A stretch of DNA of 64,000 nucleotides. It comes from Pelodera strongyloides (lineage: Eukaryota > Nematoda > Chromadorea > Rhabditida > Rhabditidae). The notes under the pieces are model-generated. The model was not told where the DNA came from and ran no database searches. It was given only the letters and a program-made list of their open reading frames with translations. The DNA is taken from positions 26,100 to 90,099 of the forward strand of contig JAANDG010000585.1 of the NCBI GenBank assembly GCA_036852015.1, written 5' to 3'. Within the stretch, counting starts at the first letter, position 1, and each line of letters starts with the position of its first letter. A program made the position numbers and the translations under genes. Positions 12,601 to 21,872 of the stretch are shown piece by piece.

Positions 12601-15234
12601 CAGCTTTCGCTTTTCGTCATTTCATACATAATATTTTTCATCGCGGTAAGTAGAAGCACAAAGTAAGGATTGAACAAGCCCTCGTTGGGATGATACACAT
12701 ATACTTGGTTTGAAACATATTTATTGCTAGAGTATTTATGTTACACTTTCGCGCGAATTCGCCGCGAAAGTACCATCCAACTTGACTTTTCCATTTTCGC
12801 GCAGTTTTACATTAGGTGTATGCAAAACACGCCGCAGGTGTATGTAAATTTCTTACTGTATGTAAAATTCGAGTAGTTTCCCACTATAGAAACGGCAATA
12901 ACATGGATGATACTTTCGCATGCGAAAGTGCGCGAAAACTTAACATAAATATTCTATTAGAAAACCTACAGTCCTAAGGAGACGACATAGGTATTACCAA
13001 AACCTTATTCAGTTTCGTAGCACAGTAGATGAGCAAATACATAATTGAAAAGGGTCGCAGCTACGGTGGAAAGCTACAACTTTAGTTACTTCAGAGGCCA
13101 TATTCACCACTCCAATTCCCTCGGGGAAATATTCCCTGGGGACAGAAAATAGCATTCTAATGCGTGAGACACAAAGAAAAAGACGGTGAATTCCCCATGG
13201 GGAAGTGAGCGGTGAATATGGAATATGGCCTCAGAAAGGGTGGATAATGCAATTTTGCTGGCCGACCTTTCGCCGCTTGCACGCGATAACGTTGCCACTT
13301 GCACGCCAAAAATTAGGCTCTAGACAAGGACGAGTTTTGCCAGAAATTTTCATATTTTAGCCTAATTGTAAGTGCACAGAAATGCCCTTCTCGAGAAAAA
13401 TATGAATATCGGGTGACGATGAGGCTCTCAAAGAGGAGCATGAGGGTGAGATAGTAAAAGTTGCAACAAAGAGTCCTCTCTCTCTCTCCCTCTCTCTCTC
13501 TCTCTCTCCCGACTCTCTCTCTCTCCCTCTCTCTCTCCCCCTCTCTCTCTCTCTCTCTCTCTCTTTTTTTCTCTCTCGAATTCTTTGCTTTTCGCTCTTC
13601 CGCAGCTTGCTCACTAACACACACACACACAACATTGAGCTATTGTCATTACAACGGATAAGTGAGAATCCCGACGAGAGAGCATATGAATTCAGGAGTC
13701 GCAGACACATTTCCGACCTCATATATTCACCGGCTTACGAGCCGCGTTTCACATACACAGTTTAGAGTTTGAAGTCCGAGCAATTAGCGGTTTAGGTTTA
13801 CGGCCTAACTAATGGTCTGAGCAATTAGCACGTTTTTGTATATTTGTTTAAAGGGATTATGTCCCCTAGGCTTAGAGGACACATTCCCTTTAAACAAATA
13901 TAATTAACAATAATAATAATTTATTACGTACAAATTTCCAAATGTGTGTAAAAGTTGGCAACTTGAAGGTGCCATTGATTATTCGATTCAATAAACAGTC
14001 CACAAGCAGATCAAGAAACACAAAGATCGACGGATAAACTTCGATTCTAATTTCGCTCCCTTACCATAACCATCATCCTACAGGACCTTTAACTATAACA
14101 AACCAGGTCAGGGTCTGTTATTTCCCATGTTTTGTCATAGTTGTTAATTTTGACTATGTAGAATTGTTTATCTTTAGAATCTCCCTCTGTCTCTCTCTCG
14201 TCCTCTCTCTCTTTCTCTCCTGCTCTTTCTCTCTTGCATACCCTTTAAAATGATTTTTGACAATTTCTTTCTTTGAATTTACTACAGTATCCATGCTGTC
14301 ATCATGAAAGCTGCGAAAGGCAGGGTAAGATAGCGATACCACATAGAGAGAGAGAGAGAGAGATAGAGAGAGAGAGATAGAGTGAGAGTGAGAGAGAGTG
14401 AGAGAGAGAAAGAGAGAGGGAGTGAGAGAGAGAGAGAGAGAGAGAGAATTCTACATAGTCAAAATTAACAACTATGACAAAACATAATAAAGGGAAATAA
14501 CATAAATCCAAGAAAACATGGAATTGAGTGCTTTGTGGCTGTTCTAACAAATCCACGCCCTGGGAGAGATAGAGGGAGGAGGGGATGAGAGAGAGAGAGA
14601 GAGAGAAAGTGCAAAGAGAGAGAGAAAGGACAGAGTGAGAGAGAGAAAGGATAGAGAGAAAAGAGAGAGAGGGAGGGAGAGAGAAATCCAGAGAGAGAAC
14701 ACAGTGTTTACAAAAATCCGTCCTGAGATTTTTTGAGTGGGATGGGACCGAATCGTGTGTGGACACCACTTCTTACAAATAATAAATAGCAATTGGCGAT
14801 TTACGAGACCTTAGACTTGAGTATTGATTGACATGGGTAATTACAATTGGGACACTCTTATAGATTAACCCAAATCTTTAGAATCATGGTTAATTATTGA
14901 TATAGAGAAGTAAAAATCCATCAGTGTGGACATCAGCTTAATGCGAAATATCGGCCAGTTTTTGGAACGCACCGTGGACAACTGTTAATTTACAGAATTT
15001 ATGTTAATTTACTCGAATTTAGCTCTATTTTTTACTCTAATTTACGTTTGCATAAGCTGCATAAGAATGCTGGTGTACGCGATGTGTTCCAAAAACCGGC
15101 CGGCATTTCGCTTGAATACGCAATTTCTCCTAGAACCTCTAAAACTCTATCCTGTGGAGTGCAACATTCAACTTTCCATCGGTGAAACTATAGTTAACAG
15201 TTAACAGTATCCTACCGATGAGGGAAGCGTCCAT
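2000..15234 (-). CDS. PDZ and LIM domain protein (ALP/Enigma/Zasp type), 3' end off the left edge
   Basis: Coding exons in transcript order: 15216-15234, 10862-10995, 8195-8340, 3758-3854, 3501-3655, an unidentified exon, then 2000-2063. Phases agree for the first five. The N terminus starts MDASLIG and continues into a PDZ domain with the carboxylate-binding loop WGFGV and the GSLADRAGLRNGDIL core. Next come a linker with VWKPEI and a ZM/DUF4749-like stretch (LQYNSPLGIYS, EQYAQQT). The last exon opens a LIM domain (PVCYVCTRPI). Known relatives bind alpha-actinin and organise actin or Z-discs. The 3501 exon ends in phase 2 but the LIM exon needs phase 1, so one exon between 2.07 and 3.49 kb is missing from this model. 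The remaining LIM exons lie beyond position 1. Confidence 0.85.
2227..2355. other. GC-rich intronic tract, no gene recognised
   Basis: Open in several frames on both strands, but no frame shows a domain or fits the PDLIM reading phase. It resembles the other GC-rich GCGCC-type islands in the window. Confidence 0.4.
2551..2735. repeat. family A MITE copy 2
   Basis: CTTAAAGCGAGAAACTAGCCGG at the left and CCGGTCAGTATTTCGCTTTA at the right. Lies in a PDLIM intron. Confidence 0.85.
3050..3157. repeat. family A MITE copy 3, internally deleted
   Basis: Both termini are present but only about 108 bp remain. The AT-rich centre between CGTATTTATG and ACTCGATGTG has been lost. Confidence 0.8.
3283..3443. 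repeat. family A MITE copy 4, degenerate
   Basis: The left end is diverged with an expanded T run; the right end reads CGGCCTTTATTTCGCTTTGA. It lies just beyond the donor side of PDLIM exon 3501-3655. Confidence 0.75.
3660..3712. repeat. TTAGGC-like hexamer tract
   Basis: Imperfect GGCTTA/GGCTTG hexamers just upstream (on the minus strand) of PDLIM exon 3501-3655. On the minus strand it forms the A/C-rich tract before the splice acceptor. Confidence 0.5.
4066..4500. repeat. nested inverted repeat with family A copy 5 inside
   Basis: TTTTCCATCTCGGAAT near 4076 is repeated inverted as ATTCCGAGATGGAAAA near 4454. Between them sits family A copy 5 at 4259-4453, in which TTAAAGCGAAATACCGGCCG starts and CTGGTATTTCGCTTTAA ends. 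This suggests that A inserted near an older inverted repeat. Confidence 0.65.
4570..5470. repeat. family C element, long palindrome of about 900 bp
   Basis: Starts TTAAAGGGACAGGCCCATCA and ends GATGGGCCTGTCCCTTTAA. The inner arms (about 4760-5080 and 5110-5440) are near-perfect inverted copies meeting at about 5095. Contains several ATGCAAAT octamers. The two matching open frames on opposite strands are mirror images created by the palindrome, not genes. Confidence 0.9.
5503..5765. repeat. inverted repeat resembling family F
   Basis: Centre arms TCCATGTATTATATGCAAAT and ATTTGCACATAATACATGGA face each other. The outer right end is ATTACGCTTTAA. Contains the octamer ATGCAAAT. Confidence 0.6.
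5766..7816. other. PDLIM intron: one MITE and GA microsatellites, no gene seen
   Basis: Family-A-like element at 6092-6273 (CCGGTTTTTGAAACGCCTC at the left, TTTCGCCTTAA at the right). GA/CT-rich simple repeats run from about 6835 to 7285, including opposing GA and CT blocks near 7100-7200 that could fold back. Nothing coding recognised. Confidence 0.6.
7817..7987. repeat. family B palindromic MITE copy 1
   Basis: Family B is a near-perfect palindrome, 171 bp in most copies. Each arm reads TTAAAGCGAAATGC(T/C)AGCC, CCTTTGGAAAATTTGCATATG, then a second half ending AATTTTGTACGAT, around a short CCGTGGACG loop. Each arm contains ATTTGCAT. Confidence 0.93.
7999..8171. repeat. family A MITE copy 7
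   Basis: Starts TTAAAGCGAAATACCGGCCG, lacks the GAAACGCATC part of the left arm, and ends CCGGTATTTCGCTTTAA. Only about 25 bp from the end of PDLIM exon 8195-8340. Confidence 0.88.
8385..8535. repeat. GC-rich GTGCGCC-type island
   Basis: Repeats of GCGCCAC, GTGCGCC and TTTCGCGC in both orientations inside the PDLIM intron. Similar tracts occur at 18250-18660, 19030-19145, 43330-43510, 47690-47735, 50880-50990, 59630-59740 and 60230-60850. Confidence 0.5.
9092..9421. repeat. family F inverted repeat, about 330 bp
   Basis: Left AAAGCGGTATAACAACCGG and TTTTGAAGCGATTTCTTAGG are matched at the right by CCTAAGAAATCGCTTCAAAA and CCGGTTGTTATGCCGCTTTAA. The centre carries ATGCAAAT near 9360. Confidence 0.85.
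9570..9682. repeat. CT microsatellite
   Basis: Almost pure (CT)n with occasional TTT or CCC breaks. It produces serine/leucine-rich false reading frames. Confidence 0.9.
10320..10590. repeat. GA-rich tract followed by a short family-F-like inverted repeat
   Basis: GA-rich simple sequence at 10340-10430. Then GGTATAGCACGTG near 10455 is mirrored by CACGTGCTATACCGCTTTA near 10565. Confidence 0.55.
10690..10768 (-). repeat. tRNA-like sequence
   Basis: On the minus strand an A-box-like TAGCGCAGTGGTTA is followed by the B box GGTTCGATTCC at normal tRNA spacing. The T arm pairs partly, but the anticodon arm does not pair well. A tRNA pseudogene or tRNA-derived SINE head is more likely than a working tRNA. 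It lies in PDLIM intron 2. Confidence 0.5.
11278..11694. repeat. family H inverted repeat, about 417 bp
   Basis: TTAAAGGGTCAGGCCCATTT at the left is mirrored by AAATGGGCCTGACCCTTTAA at the right, with long matching arms (CAAATATAGTAGGA, GCCCCTTCGCGC). The left TTAA is shared with a residual family-C right end (GGGCCTGTCCCTTAA), and the right TTAA with the next element. Confidence 0.88.
11691..11861. repeat. family B palindromic MITE copy 2
   Basis: 171 bp, variant with GCGCGAT at the centre instead of GTACGAT. Shares its left TTAA with family H. Confidence 0.93.
12000..12240. repeat. family I repeat (GGTCACCAAATGG type)
   Basis: Contains TTGGTCACGAGTTGGTCACC and related CCATTTGATGACC phrases. 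Related copies lie at 42915-43085 and about 46780-46835. Confidence 0.6.
12241..13094. other. PDLIM intron 1, no gene seen
   Basis: AT-rich. An imperfect inverted repeat around 12720-12960 is built from TTTCGCGCGAAT and GATACTTTCGCATGCGAAAG phrases. No coding exon recognised. Confidence 0.5.
13095..13231. repeat. family E MITE copy 1
   Basis: AGGCCATATTCACCACTCC at one end and GGTGAATATGGAATATGGCCT at the other, flanked by CAG on both sides. The inner arms are AATTCCCTCGGGGAAATATT and GAATTCCCCATGGGGAA. Confidence 0.85.
13473..13632. repeat. CT microsatellite with a CA tail
   Basis: (CT)n interrupted by CCC, then (CA)n at 13617-13632. It generates spurious Ser/Leu and Arg/Glu frames on the two strands. 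Confidence 0.9.
13845..13905. repeat. short inverted repeat
   Basis: TTGTTTAAAGGGATTATGTCC is mirrored by GGACACATTCCCTTTAAACAA around the centre CCTAGGCTTAGA. Confidence 0.7.
14105..14695. repeat. inverted arms holding CT and GA microsatellites
   Basis: TTTGTCATAGTTGTTAATTTTG and ACTATGTAGAATT near 14130 recur inverted near 14446-14485. Between and beyond them are CT (14183-14240), GA (14345-14447) and GA (14585-14690) tracts. No coding content. Confidence 0.7.
14938..15115. repeat. family A MITE copy 8
   Basis: CTTAATGCGAAATATCGGCC at the left, CCGGCCGGCATTTCGCTTGAA at the right. It lies about 100 bases from PDLIM exon 1. Confidence 0.85.
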
Positions 15235-16498
15235 TATGATGACGACACAGACTAATTGTAAGTTGCACAAAACAAAGGTTTGCTTATTTATTTATTTAAT
15301 GTTCAGCTGCATCACAATAAGTAGACGCACCACAATTCATCAATAATAAAGATAATAATAAATCGTTTACGATATAAGAGCGCGCTCCTTTATTCAAGAG
15401 TTCAATACAGTGTTTCAAAGCTTATGACGTGATCGCAAAGGTCCTGGGCAGAGTAGGCGACGAGTCATAAGCTTTGAAAAATAATAATAAAATGCTAGTT
15501 TTGTTTTATCACAAGAATGTGAAACATACGGGTAAGGAAGAGCTTTCTCTCATTTAGAGAGAGTGCTATGTGACGAGTTGCTTGCTACAGCAGGCTGTGT
15601 TGCTAGAGTCACGGAGCGCTGTGGCTATCTCCGCAATAAAAACTTTGAGCGCCGAAGTGAAGCTGTGTTAGCGCCGCGCGCGCCATTTTTTGGCAGTCAT
15701 TGGTAGCGAGATCAGAGACGTTTGACACATGCCATAATCCCTTATTCTCAAAAAAACCTGCGCCAGATTGTTGGCGGGTGGGAAGTAAATGTAAGAAAAA
15801 ATAATGTAAACAATTCTAATTATATCAAATTCAATCGACGGTAAAGGTAAGCAGATCATGCTCAATCAATAACTGATAATCGGATCATGATCAATCGATA
15901 GTGATAATCAGAGATAGTCCGGATGTGTGGTTTGCGTTCGCTCTCATCAATAAGCGGGCCCGCATTACAATGATTGGCCCGACGGGCAGACAGGCGGGCC
16001 AGCCCGGGTGAAACAAGGGTGAAGCCCGGCAAAAGCTAGGTGGAACATCATTTAGAAAAAACAAACAAATGACCTGCCCACACGCGGGAGAGCTTGTAGG
16101 GATGCTCGAGTTCCGATCGGCTAGAAAGGGACTAGAGAGCATAAAGAGGAGAGAGAAACAGAGAAGAACATAGCAAGCCTTCTTCAAGATGAGGACTTGC
16201 AGGCCAAAGGACTGCGGGCTAACCATCCGGAGGGATAAAGCAGGCATACGCTTAATATATAACGCAACAACGTTTGTTTATTTGTTTGTTTGCGCTCGCG
16301 TTACGCAACTCAAGTAACCATGATAATTTGGTGGGTCTTGAACGATGTCACCTCGGGCTGCAGCAGCTTAGCGATACGCGATTGGAGGATGTAAGTTTTT
16401 GCGTAAGTTTAGAATAGTCAAAGAGAACAAACGACATGCCTTACAAATAGGTATAGATAGACTATATATATTTTGAAAATATGAACCATCTAACTTAT
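15235..16498. other. upstream region of the PDLIM-like gene, no gene recognised
   Basis: Presumed promoter and 5' UTR side of the minus-strand PDLIM gene. Contains a repeat N copy (15372-15470: GCGCTCCTTTATTCAAGAG, then AGGCGACGAGTC). A GC-rich tract lies at 15950-16030. Open frames here show no domain. Confidence 0.45.
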
Positions 16499-16669
16499 TT
16501 TAAGCGAAATGCTAGCCCCTTTGGAAAATTTGCATATGATAAGCAAATCATATGTATCCTATGCTAATTTTGTACGATCGTCCACGGCAATCGTACAAAA
16601 TTAGCATAGGATACAAAGGATTTGCTTATCATATGCAAATTTTCCAAAGGGGCTAGCATTTCGCTTTAA
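16499..16669. repeat. family B palindromic MITE copy 3
   Basis: TTAAGCGAAATGCTAGCC at the left and GGCTAGCATTTCGCTTTAA at the right, with GTACGATCG at the centre. Confidence 0.92.
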
Positions 16670-16960
16670 CTTTCCGCTTGCTCCTCAGAAGACGAGAACG
16701 TCATTTCTAACAAAAAGGGTTAGGCTTATTAGAACCACAAATGGTATATTAAACCGACAAGTCGAAGTTGACAAAGTTCTACAAAAGTAAACAGAAACTC
16801 ACGAATCCAAGTTATTCATGTGGGGAGTGTAGGGTAAGTAGTCGATTTGAACATTTGAACATTTTGAGCATTCATTAGCTTTATGCACACATCTGCATTG
16901 GATGAAAAATACATAAACATATCAATATTGTATAAACTAATTCATAACTAAGAAGTAACG

Positions 16961-18249
16961 TTATAGATGTTTTTTATAAATAAAACTAACGGCCATTTTG
17001 CAATACTTGCAAGAGTTCCGTAATACGATCAAGAGAACTATTAATTGATACATTATTTGCACCATTACATTCTTAGTCAAAACATTCGAATTGGGCAATT
17101 GGTTGGTTTCAACGATTGTCTCATTATTCTCGGGCAATTGCGAGACACCAGGGGACAATTGACAAAAATTATCCTCGCGGGCTTGTTCAATTGTCGGTGA
17201 GGTCAAAGGTCGCGGTGACGTAATGGGTTCTTCCTTGGATTGGGCACGTAGACGAGCTTCTTGCCGAAGGAGGAAACCTTCATGACGCTGCTTCGGGGTT
17301 TCAGCATGGCGAACCGATGGACCAAAGCGAAAAGGCAGCGTCGTGTCTCACTGGCAAAGTTCTCGTCTCTCACCCATTCGACCCGGGTTCGAATCCCGCC
17401 TAGTGCTACCATCTTACAAACATCTTCAGCACGGCGATGAGAGAGTTCGGGGCATTTCTTCATTTTGTCAGCAAGATCCTTAAAAGAACGGAACACGGAA
17501 ACCAGGTTTCATTGAACAGATTATAGGCCTGGGGGTCTTTTGAGGCTTGCCCATACGACCAACAATGTTAAAGGAGGAGGCTCACGAGAATGAAGTGCTC
17601 GAATGGTTTCCTTTTATCGAAAGATGATGGTATTAAGTTCCGAAAGACATGCTTTACAATGCAAAAGCTTTTAAGTGGAAGGAGTAAATGAATATAAAAC
17701 TATGAATTCTATCAAAATTTTGGATCGTAAAAAATAGTTGATTTCCATAGTGGACATGCAAATTTTGTGCTGGCTTGCAAAATGACTTGTAAATTTGCAT
17801 GTTTAGCTTTGAAGTCTACCTTGCATACGATAGGTTATTTTATTTGACTTCGAGTTCTTAGATTAATTAATTCCTCCAAACTAAAGCGCTGAACCTTATA
17901 ATACTTGTTTTTTGGAAGATAAACCCATTATCCTTCGATAAAAGGAAACTATTTTAGCACTTCATTCTCGTGAGCCTCCTCCTTTAAACGAATCGGGTGA
18001 GCAGTTAGAAAGAGACATGATTTTGGATATAATATCAAACTCATTACTCACCCGATCGTTTTCCTCCTCCAAGTTCAAGATGACAAAGTGATCCTTGAGT
18101 TCGTTTCGGCGGAAAGCTTCCGTGATTTCTTCATGAACGAAGTTCTTCCGTTCAGACAATAATTGGGTGATAGTGGATTGAATAATCTGGCGAATTGAAG
18201 CATCAGGTCGGGATATAGGTGTGATAATAGGATCAATAATGACGGGCAT
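16961..18249 (-). CDS. unrecognised small protein, 3-4 exons
   Basis: Exon 1, 18052-18249, starts MPVIIDPIITPISRPDAS and ends EEENDR at a GTGAGT donor (66 codons, phase 0). Exon 2, 17410-17478, encodes DLADKMKKCPELSHRRAEDV and CKM. Exon 3 starts at 17290 or 17287 and continues RHEGFLLRQEARLRAQSKEE. The exon-3 frame stays open to 16961, but a shift gives a more natural helical end (DRITELLQVLQNGR, stop near 16992), so a further short intron near 17040-17150 is likely. The composition is charged, with probable coiled-coil stretches and no domain I recognise. A family-G element fills intron 1 and a tRNA-like sequence lies antisense in intron 2. The exons are well supported; the function is unknown. 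Confidence 0.6.
17330..17411 (+). repeat. tRNA-like sequence in an intron
   Basis: B box GGGTTCGAATCCCG and a 3' end CTAGTGCTACCA resemble the T arm and CCA side of a tRNA. The upstream half matches only loosely (tRNA-Glu-like CTCTCACCC), and the acceptor and anticodon arms do not pair. It lies opposite to the host gene. Confidence 0.45.
17568..17987. repeat. family G inverted repeat, 420 bp
   Basis: TTAAAGGAGGAGGCTCACGA at the left and TCGTGAGCCTCCTCCTTTAA at the right. The arms also share CATCTTTCGATAAAAGGAAA-type sequence. Contains ATGCAAAT and ATTTGCAT near 17755-17800. Confidence 0.9.
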
Positions 18250-19764
18250 TTTTTGGCGGGCGACGTGGAGAGTGCAACCGCACGCGGCCGGTGCGCACAC
18301 GCGAATGATTACAGTCTTATTTGTACCAAGTGTGTACCAACGTCATGTTGTAGTACACTTACCGAAGCTAAACGTGCGCCACATTGTCGTCAACACCCGG
18401 CGCGCGATATCACTGAGGAAACTTGGCCTCTGCGCGTCCGAAAAATGTGGGCGGCCTACACCTGGCCTGCACCTCACACATAAAGGGGCGATGGAAACGT
18501 GGGCGACTCGTGCGCCTGGTGTAGGCGGACAAAAATGCACACAAACGTTGAAGATCGCCGTGCTCAGGCATACACCCGGCACACACTGCACCTGTGCGCG
18601 GCCTACGCTAGGCCCGAAATGGGTGGGCCGCCAAACCTGGGCCCACCCATTTTTTTGTAGGACGCCTGTCAAAGATTCGCGTTGTTCACTAAAACGCAGG
18701 AGACATTCGAGCTTGAAGGAACAAACCGACAGTTTCAAACTCAGGCACTTTTATGAAATTGAAACTCGTTACTAAATATCAGTTGATTTTTTAATTGAAT
18801 CAATATCACAAAACGACCTCTCATACTTTCTTCTATTGTACAAATTTACAGCCCATAATTTCCACTGTCTTCACACAAAAAACCACAAAAATCAACAAAT
18901 GAAAATAAAAACGTTTATGGCATAAATTACACATTAACTGATATTACGAACCACTTCTAAACTATGCGGATGCAAGCAATTACAGTACCTAGAGAATAAA
19001 TAACACCTACAGAAAAGAGTAGCTACATCGTGACAGCCTTTTACCCTGCACGCAAAGCAGCCGCCGAATGTGCGCCAGACATGGCGAACACTTCGCGAAC
19101 ACCAGTGGCGCGCGGACGACAGCGCCGAATAGCCAAAGGCTGACACATTATAACTAAACTATACTCACAGTATATGTAAATGGCGATCAAATCCGTAAAC
19201 TTAAATTGGTACATTGCGTAAAAACTCCGTAAGATAAAGTAGACAAAAGCACCGAAAGGTCAAAAATTTGACTATCAAAACCAAAAAAAATCTCACAAAA
19301 GCCATGGACTTAATTTTGGTAAGGCGTAAGGCATATAAATGATGACAATACAATACATTACTTTCGTTTACAATATGCTACATATTCTCTTTGTCATTAA
19401 TAAGGTACTAAGTATAAAGATACCACAAAAATGTCTTCGATAAATTCAAATACGGTCAGAGAATAACTGAAGTTACAAGTTACTGCCCTACCTACGATAT
19501 ATAAAAGACAACTGAATACGATCTCACTTATACAAAAAAAAACACATACAAAAAAGCTCACTTTTGCGATGCGGAATAATAAGTTTTGGTCACGAGAAAC
19601 CGTACATAACATAAATAAACAATAAAAAAAACCGACCCACAGCTTTTTACTTCACTAATTTTCGGAATATTGTTAAAAGATGAGGGGCAAAACAGATACT
19701 TCTGTCAGTCTCGTCAGGGTAGAGTCAAAAAGAAACTATAAGAACTCTTGTAACTAACATAATC
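18250..19764. other. GC-rich island and AT-rich intergenic DNA
   Basis: 18250-18660 is GC-rich with scattered GTGCGCC and GCGCAC phrases. It lies immediately 5' of the unrecognised gene, so it could hold its promoter. 19030-19145 is a smaller GC-rich tract. The rest is AT-rich and probably includes the 3' UTR of the ARL6IP5-like gene. No coding exon seen. Confidence 0.45.
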
Positions 19765-21872
19765 TTAAGCCTTCACAGTAACTCCCAGCGCATCAAGAAT
19801 ACGGCTCATCAGCGAGGTGCGCATTCCAAGACGTTCAGTTGCCTGATTCACCTGCAAGATGTACTGTAGTCGATCGTTTTTAGCTTTGTCAATACATGCT
19901 TTATTGGTTTTAAACTAGATTCTTTGGTTTAATACGGATTTGCATATCCAGCAAAAAAAAGACACAGTCGTAAAGCCTAAAAACAAATACGCTTTTTAAT
20001 TATTTTTTTTTGCGGTAGAGGTAGAGTGCACTGTTCTAGTGTTATTTTACTACTCCCTCAAAATCGTCCGCGGATTCGAAAAATTCGACATTCTTGCACT
20101 TTATGGCGTACGACGTGTACTTCAATAACAAGTATTTTACTCAATAAGTATTTACTTTAAATAAAAACATAATGTATCTTACCTTAGAGAGGAAGTTTCG
20201 AAGGCGGCACGAAGCATGGATCAACACGATGAGCAGAGGGAGGGAAAGGGCGAAAACGACCTGCAATTGTCAAGAATGTCAAGTAAGAAATTCTGGATAT
20301 CACCTCAGTTTCTTATTAATTTCTCTTAACGATTTTCAAATAACTACTCGCTTCTTAAAGCGAAATACCGGCCGGTTCTTGAAACGCATTGCGTACACCT
20401 GCTTTCTTATGCAGCATACGCAAATGAGCAAAAAATAGAATAAAAACTAGACCCCAATTAGATCCACGTTGCATAAATGCATAGGAATGCAAGTATTTGA
20501 GATGCGTTTCAAAAACCGGCTGGTATTTCGCCTTAAAGCGAAATACCTATACCGGCCGGTTTTTGAAACGCATGAAGGATAACTGAATTCTTACGTACTT
20601 GTACTTATACTAAGTTGCTCGAACTAAACTCGATGTTTTATTCTAATTTATGTTCGTTTGTATAAGCTCCATAATCATGCTGGTGTACGAGATGCGTTTC
20701 ACAAACCGGTCAGTATTTCGCTCTAAAACGCTAAAGCTAAAGGTAGGTTGTAATTTAACAATATCAAATGGTAAAACCTACAAAAAAGACCGAGCCAAGC
20801 ATGGTGATGAAGAAATAGAACGAGACGACGATGATTCCGAGGGTGATCAGGGGATGCTCACGGCGGTGCTAAACCGGATCCAATTACTTTGAAGTTGAAG
20901 GAAGGCGGGAAAAGTTGAAATGTTGAAAGGAGAGTTAATTAGTTTCACCGAGGAACTACTACTTGTAGGAACTCAATAAATGGACAACCAGAATTTGTAA
21001 GGCATAATAATTATAATGACCCCTGTCTCTTGTTCAGTTCAATCCCGATCCTCAACTCAAGCTAAGAAGTATTATAAGTTGGTAATCTTACCTGATGACA
21101 CACGGGGTTCTGCGAAATACTGAAAACAGCAGTAGCAGTGACAACGGCGATAGCAGACATACCAAGAGCCATATCCTGCAAAAAATTGAAGGTATTAGAT
21201 GAGCATGAGATGCAAGATTATTATTTTTCGAGTTGGGATTCTTGTTATAAGCCAATTCATGTCGATCCATGCATGACTAGTGGAGCATTGTTTAAGTTGG
21301 CATTTCCCACCATCAATTATATCACTACACGATGACTATATGTATAAGCGTCATATGTTTAACAGTTTGCCTGGGACTTGTAAGCATAAATAATCAATAA
21401 AACGTAAGCAAATTACCTGATGCCAAAGGACACATAAGAAGAAAAAACTTGGACCAACCTGCGCATTAAAAAAGGTCGACAGGAATACGCACACAATGAA
21501 AAAGACAAAATAGTTGGATTGGTAGTAGAGCAAGTTCGATACAATGCGATTGTTCCAGCGTGGCAGGTCATTGAACGTCGGCAACTAGAACAAAACGGCA
21601 GATCAAAATCAAACCTCGCTATTTCATGATGATTCTGAAGCAAGAACAATTTCACCTAAGGTTAACCAACTGGCATAATACCGCCGTCCAAGAAAGAAGC
21701 GCCGAGTAAAAAATGCTAGCATCTCATTACATCCTCTGAAGCGTAGACACACCTCAAATCGAGCCTTATCCAGGATAAAGTCATCAATTTTCCTCAGCGG
21801 GGGAACTTCAACGCCATCAAAAAGACGAATTTGACGATCAGCTCCTGCAGTAGAAGTTGAGCTATCGGCCAT
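19765..21872 (-). CDS. ARL6IP5/PRAF2-type PRA1 family membrane protein, complete
   Basis: Six exons: 21753-21872, 21459-21584, 21092-21175, 20782-20868, 20183-20260 and 19765-19851. All junctions are phase 0 with GT-AG ends; 193 residues plus TAA (human ARL6IP5 has 188). A soluble N terminus is followed by the family signature [19 protein letters not shown]. Four hydrophobic segments follow ([60 protein letters not shown]), then RLRNFLSK and a helical tail. Relatives sit in the ER membrane and bind small GTPases and the glutamate transporter EAAC1. Its start faces MELK, 1.9 kb away. Intron 4 carries two tandem family-A elements. Confidence 0.94.
20354..20536. repeat. family A MITE copy 9
   Basis: CTTAAAGCGAAATACCGGCCGG at the left, GGCTGGTATTTCGCCTTAA at the right. 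Its right TTAA is the left TTAA of the next copy. Confidence 0.88.
20533..20727. repeat. family A MITE copy 10, head-to-tail with copy 9
   Basis: Starts TTAAAGCGAAATACCTATACC and ends CCGGTCAGTATTTCGCTCTAA. It ends about 55 bases before exon 20782-20868 in + coordinates, on the 3' side of that exon. Confidence 0.88.

Noticed and set aside
9497..14792. Serine/leucine-rich and arginine/glutamate-rich open frames
   Set aside because: They are translations of CT/GA microsatellites.
17203..17496. 97-codon open frame reading through an intron (contains ALGGIRTR)
   Set aside because: The ALGGIRTR part is the antisense of a tRNA-like B box. Splicing at 17410 and 17290 gives a more natural protein in another frame.
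18221..18775. 184-codon plus-strand open frame
   Set aside because: It lies in a GC-rich island, overlaps the opposite-strand exon of the unrecognised gene and shows no protein similarity that I can recognise.
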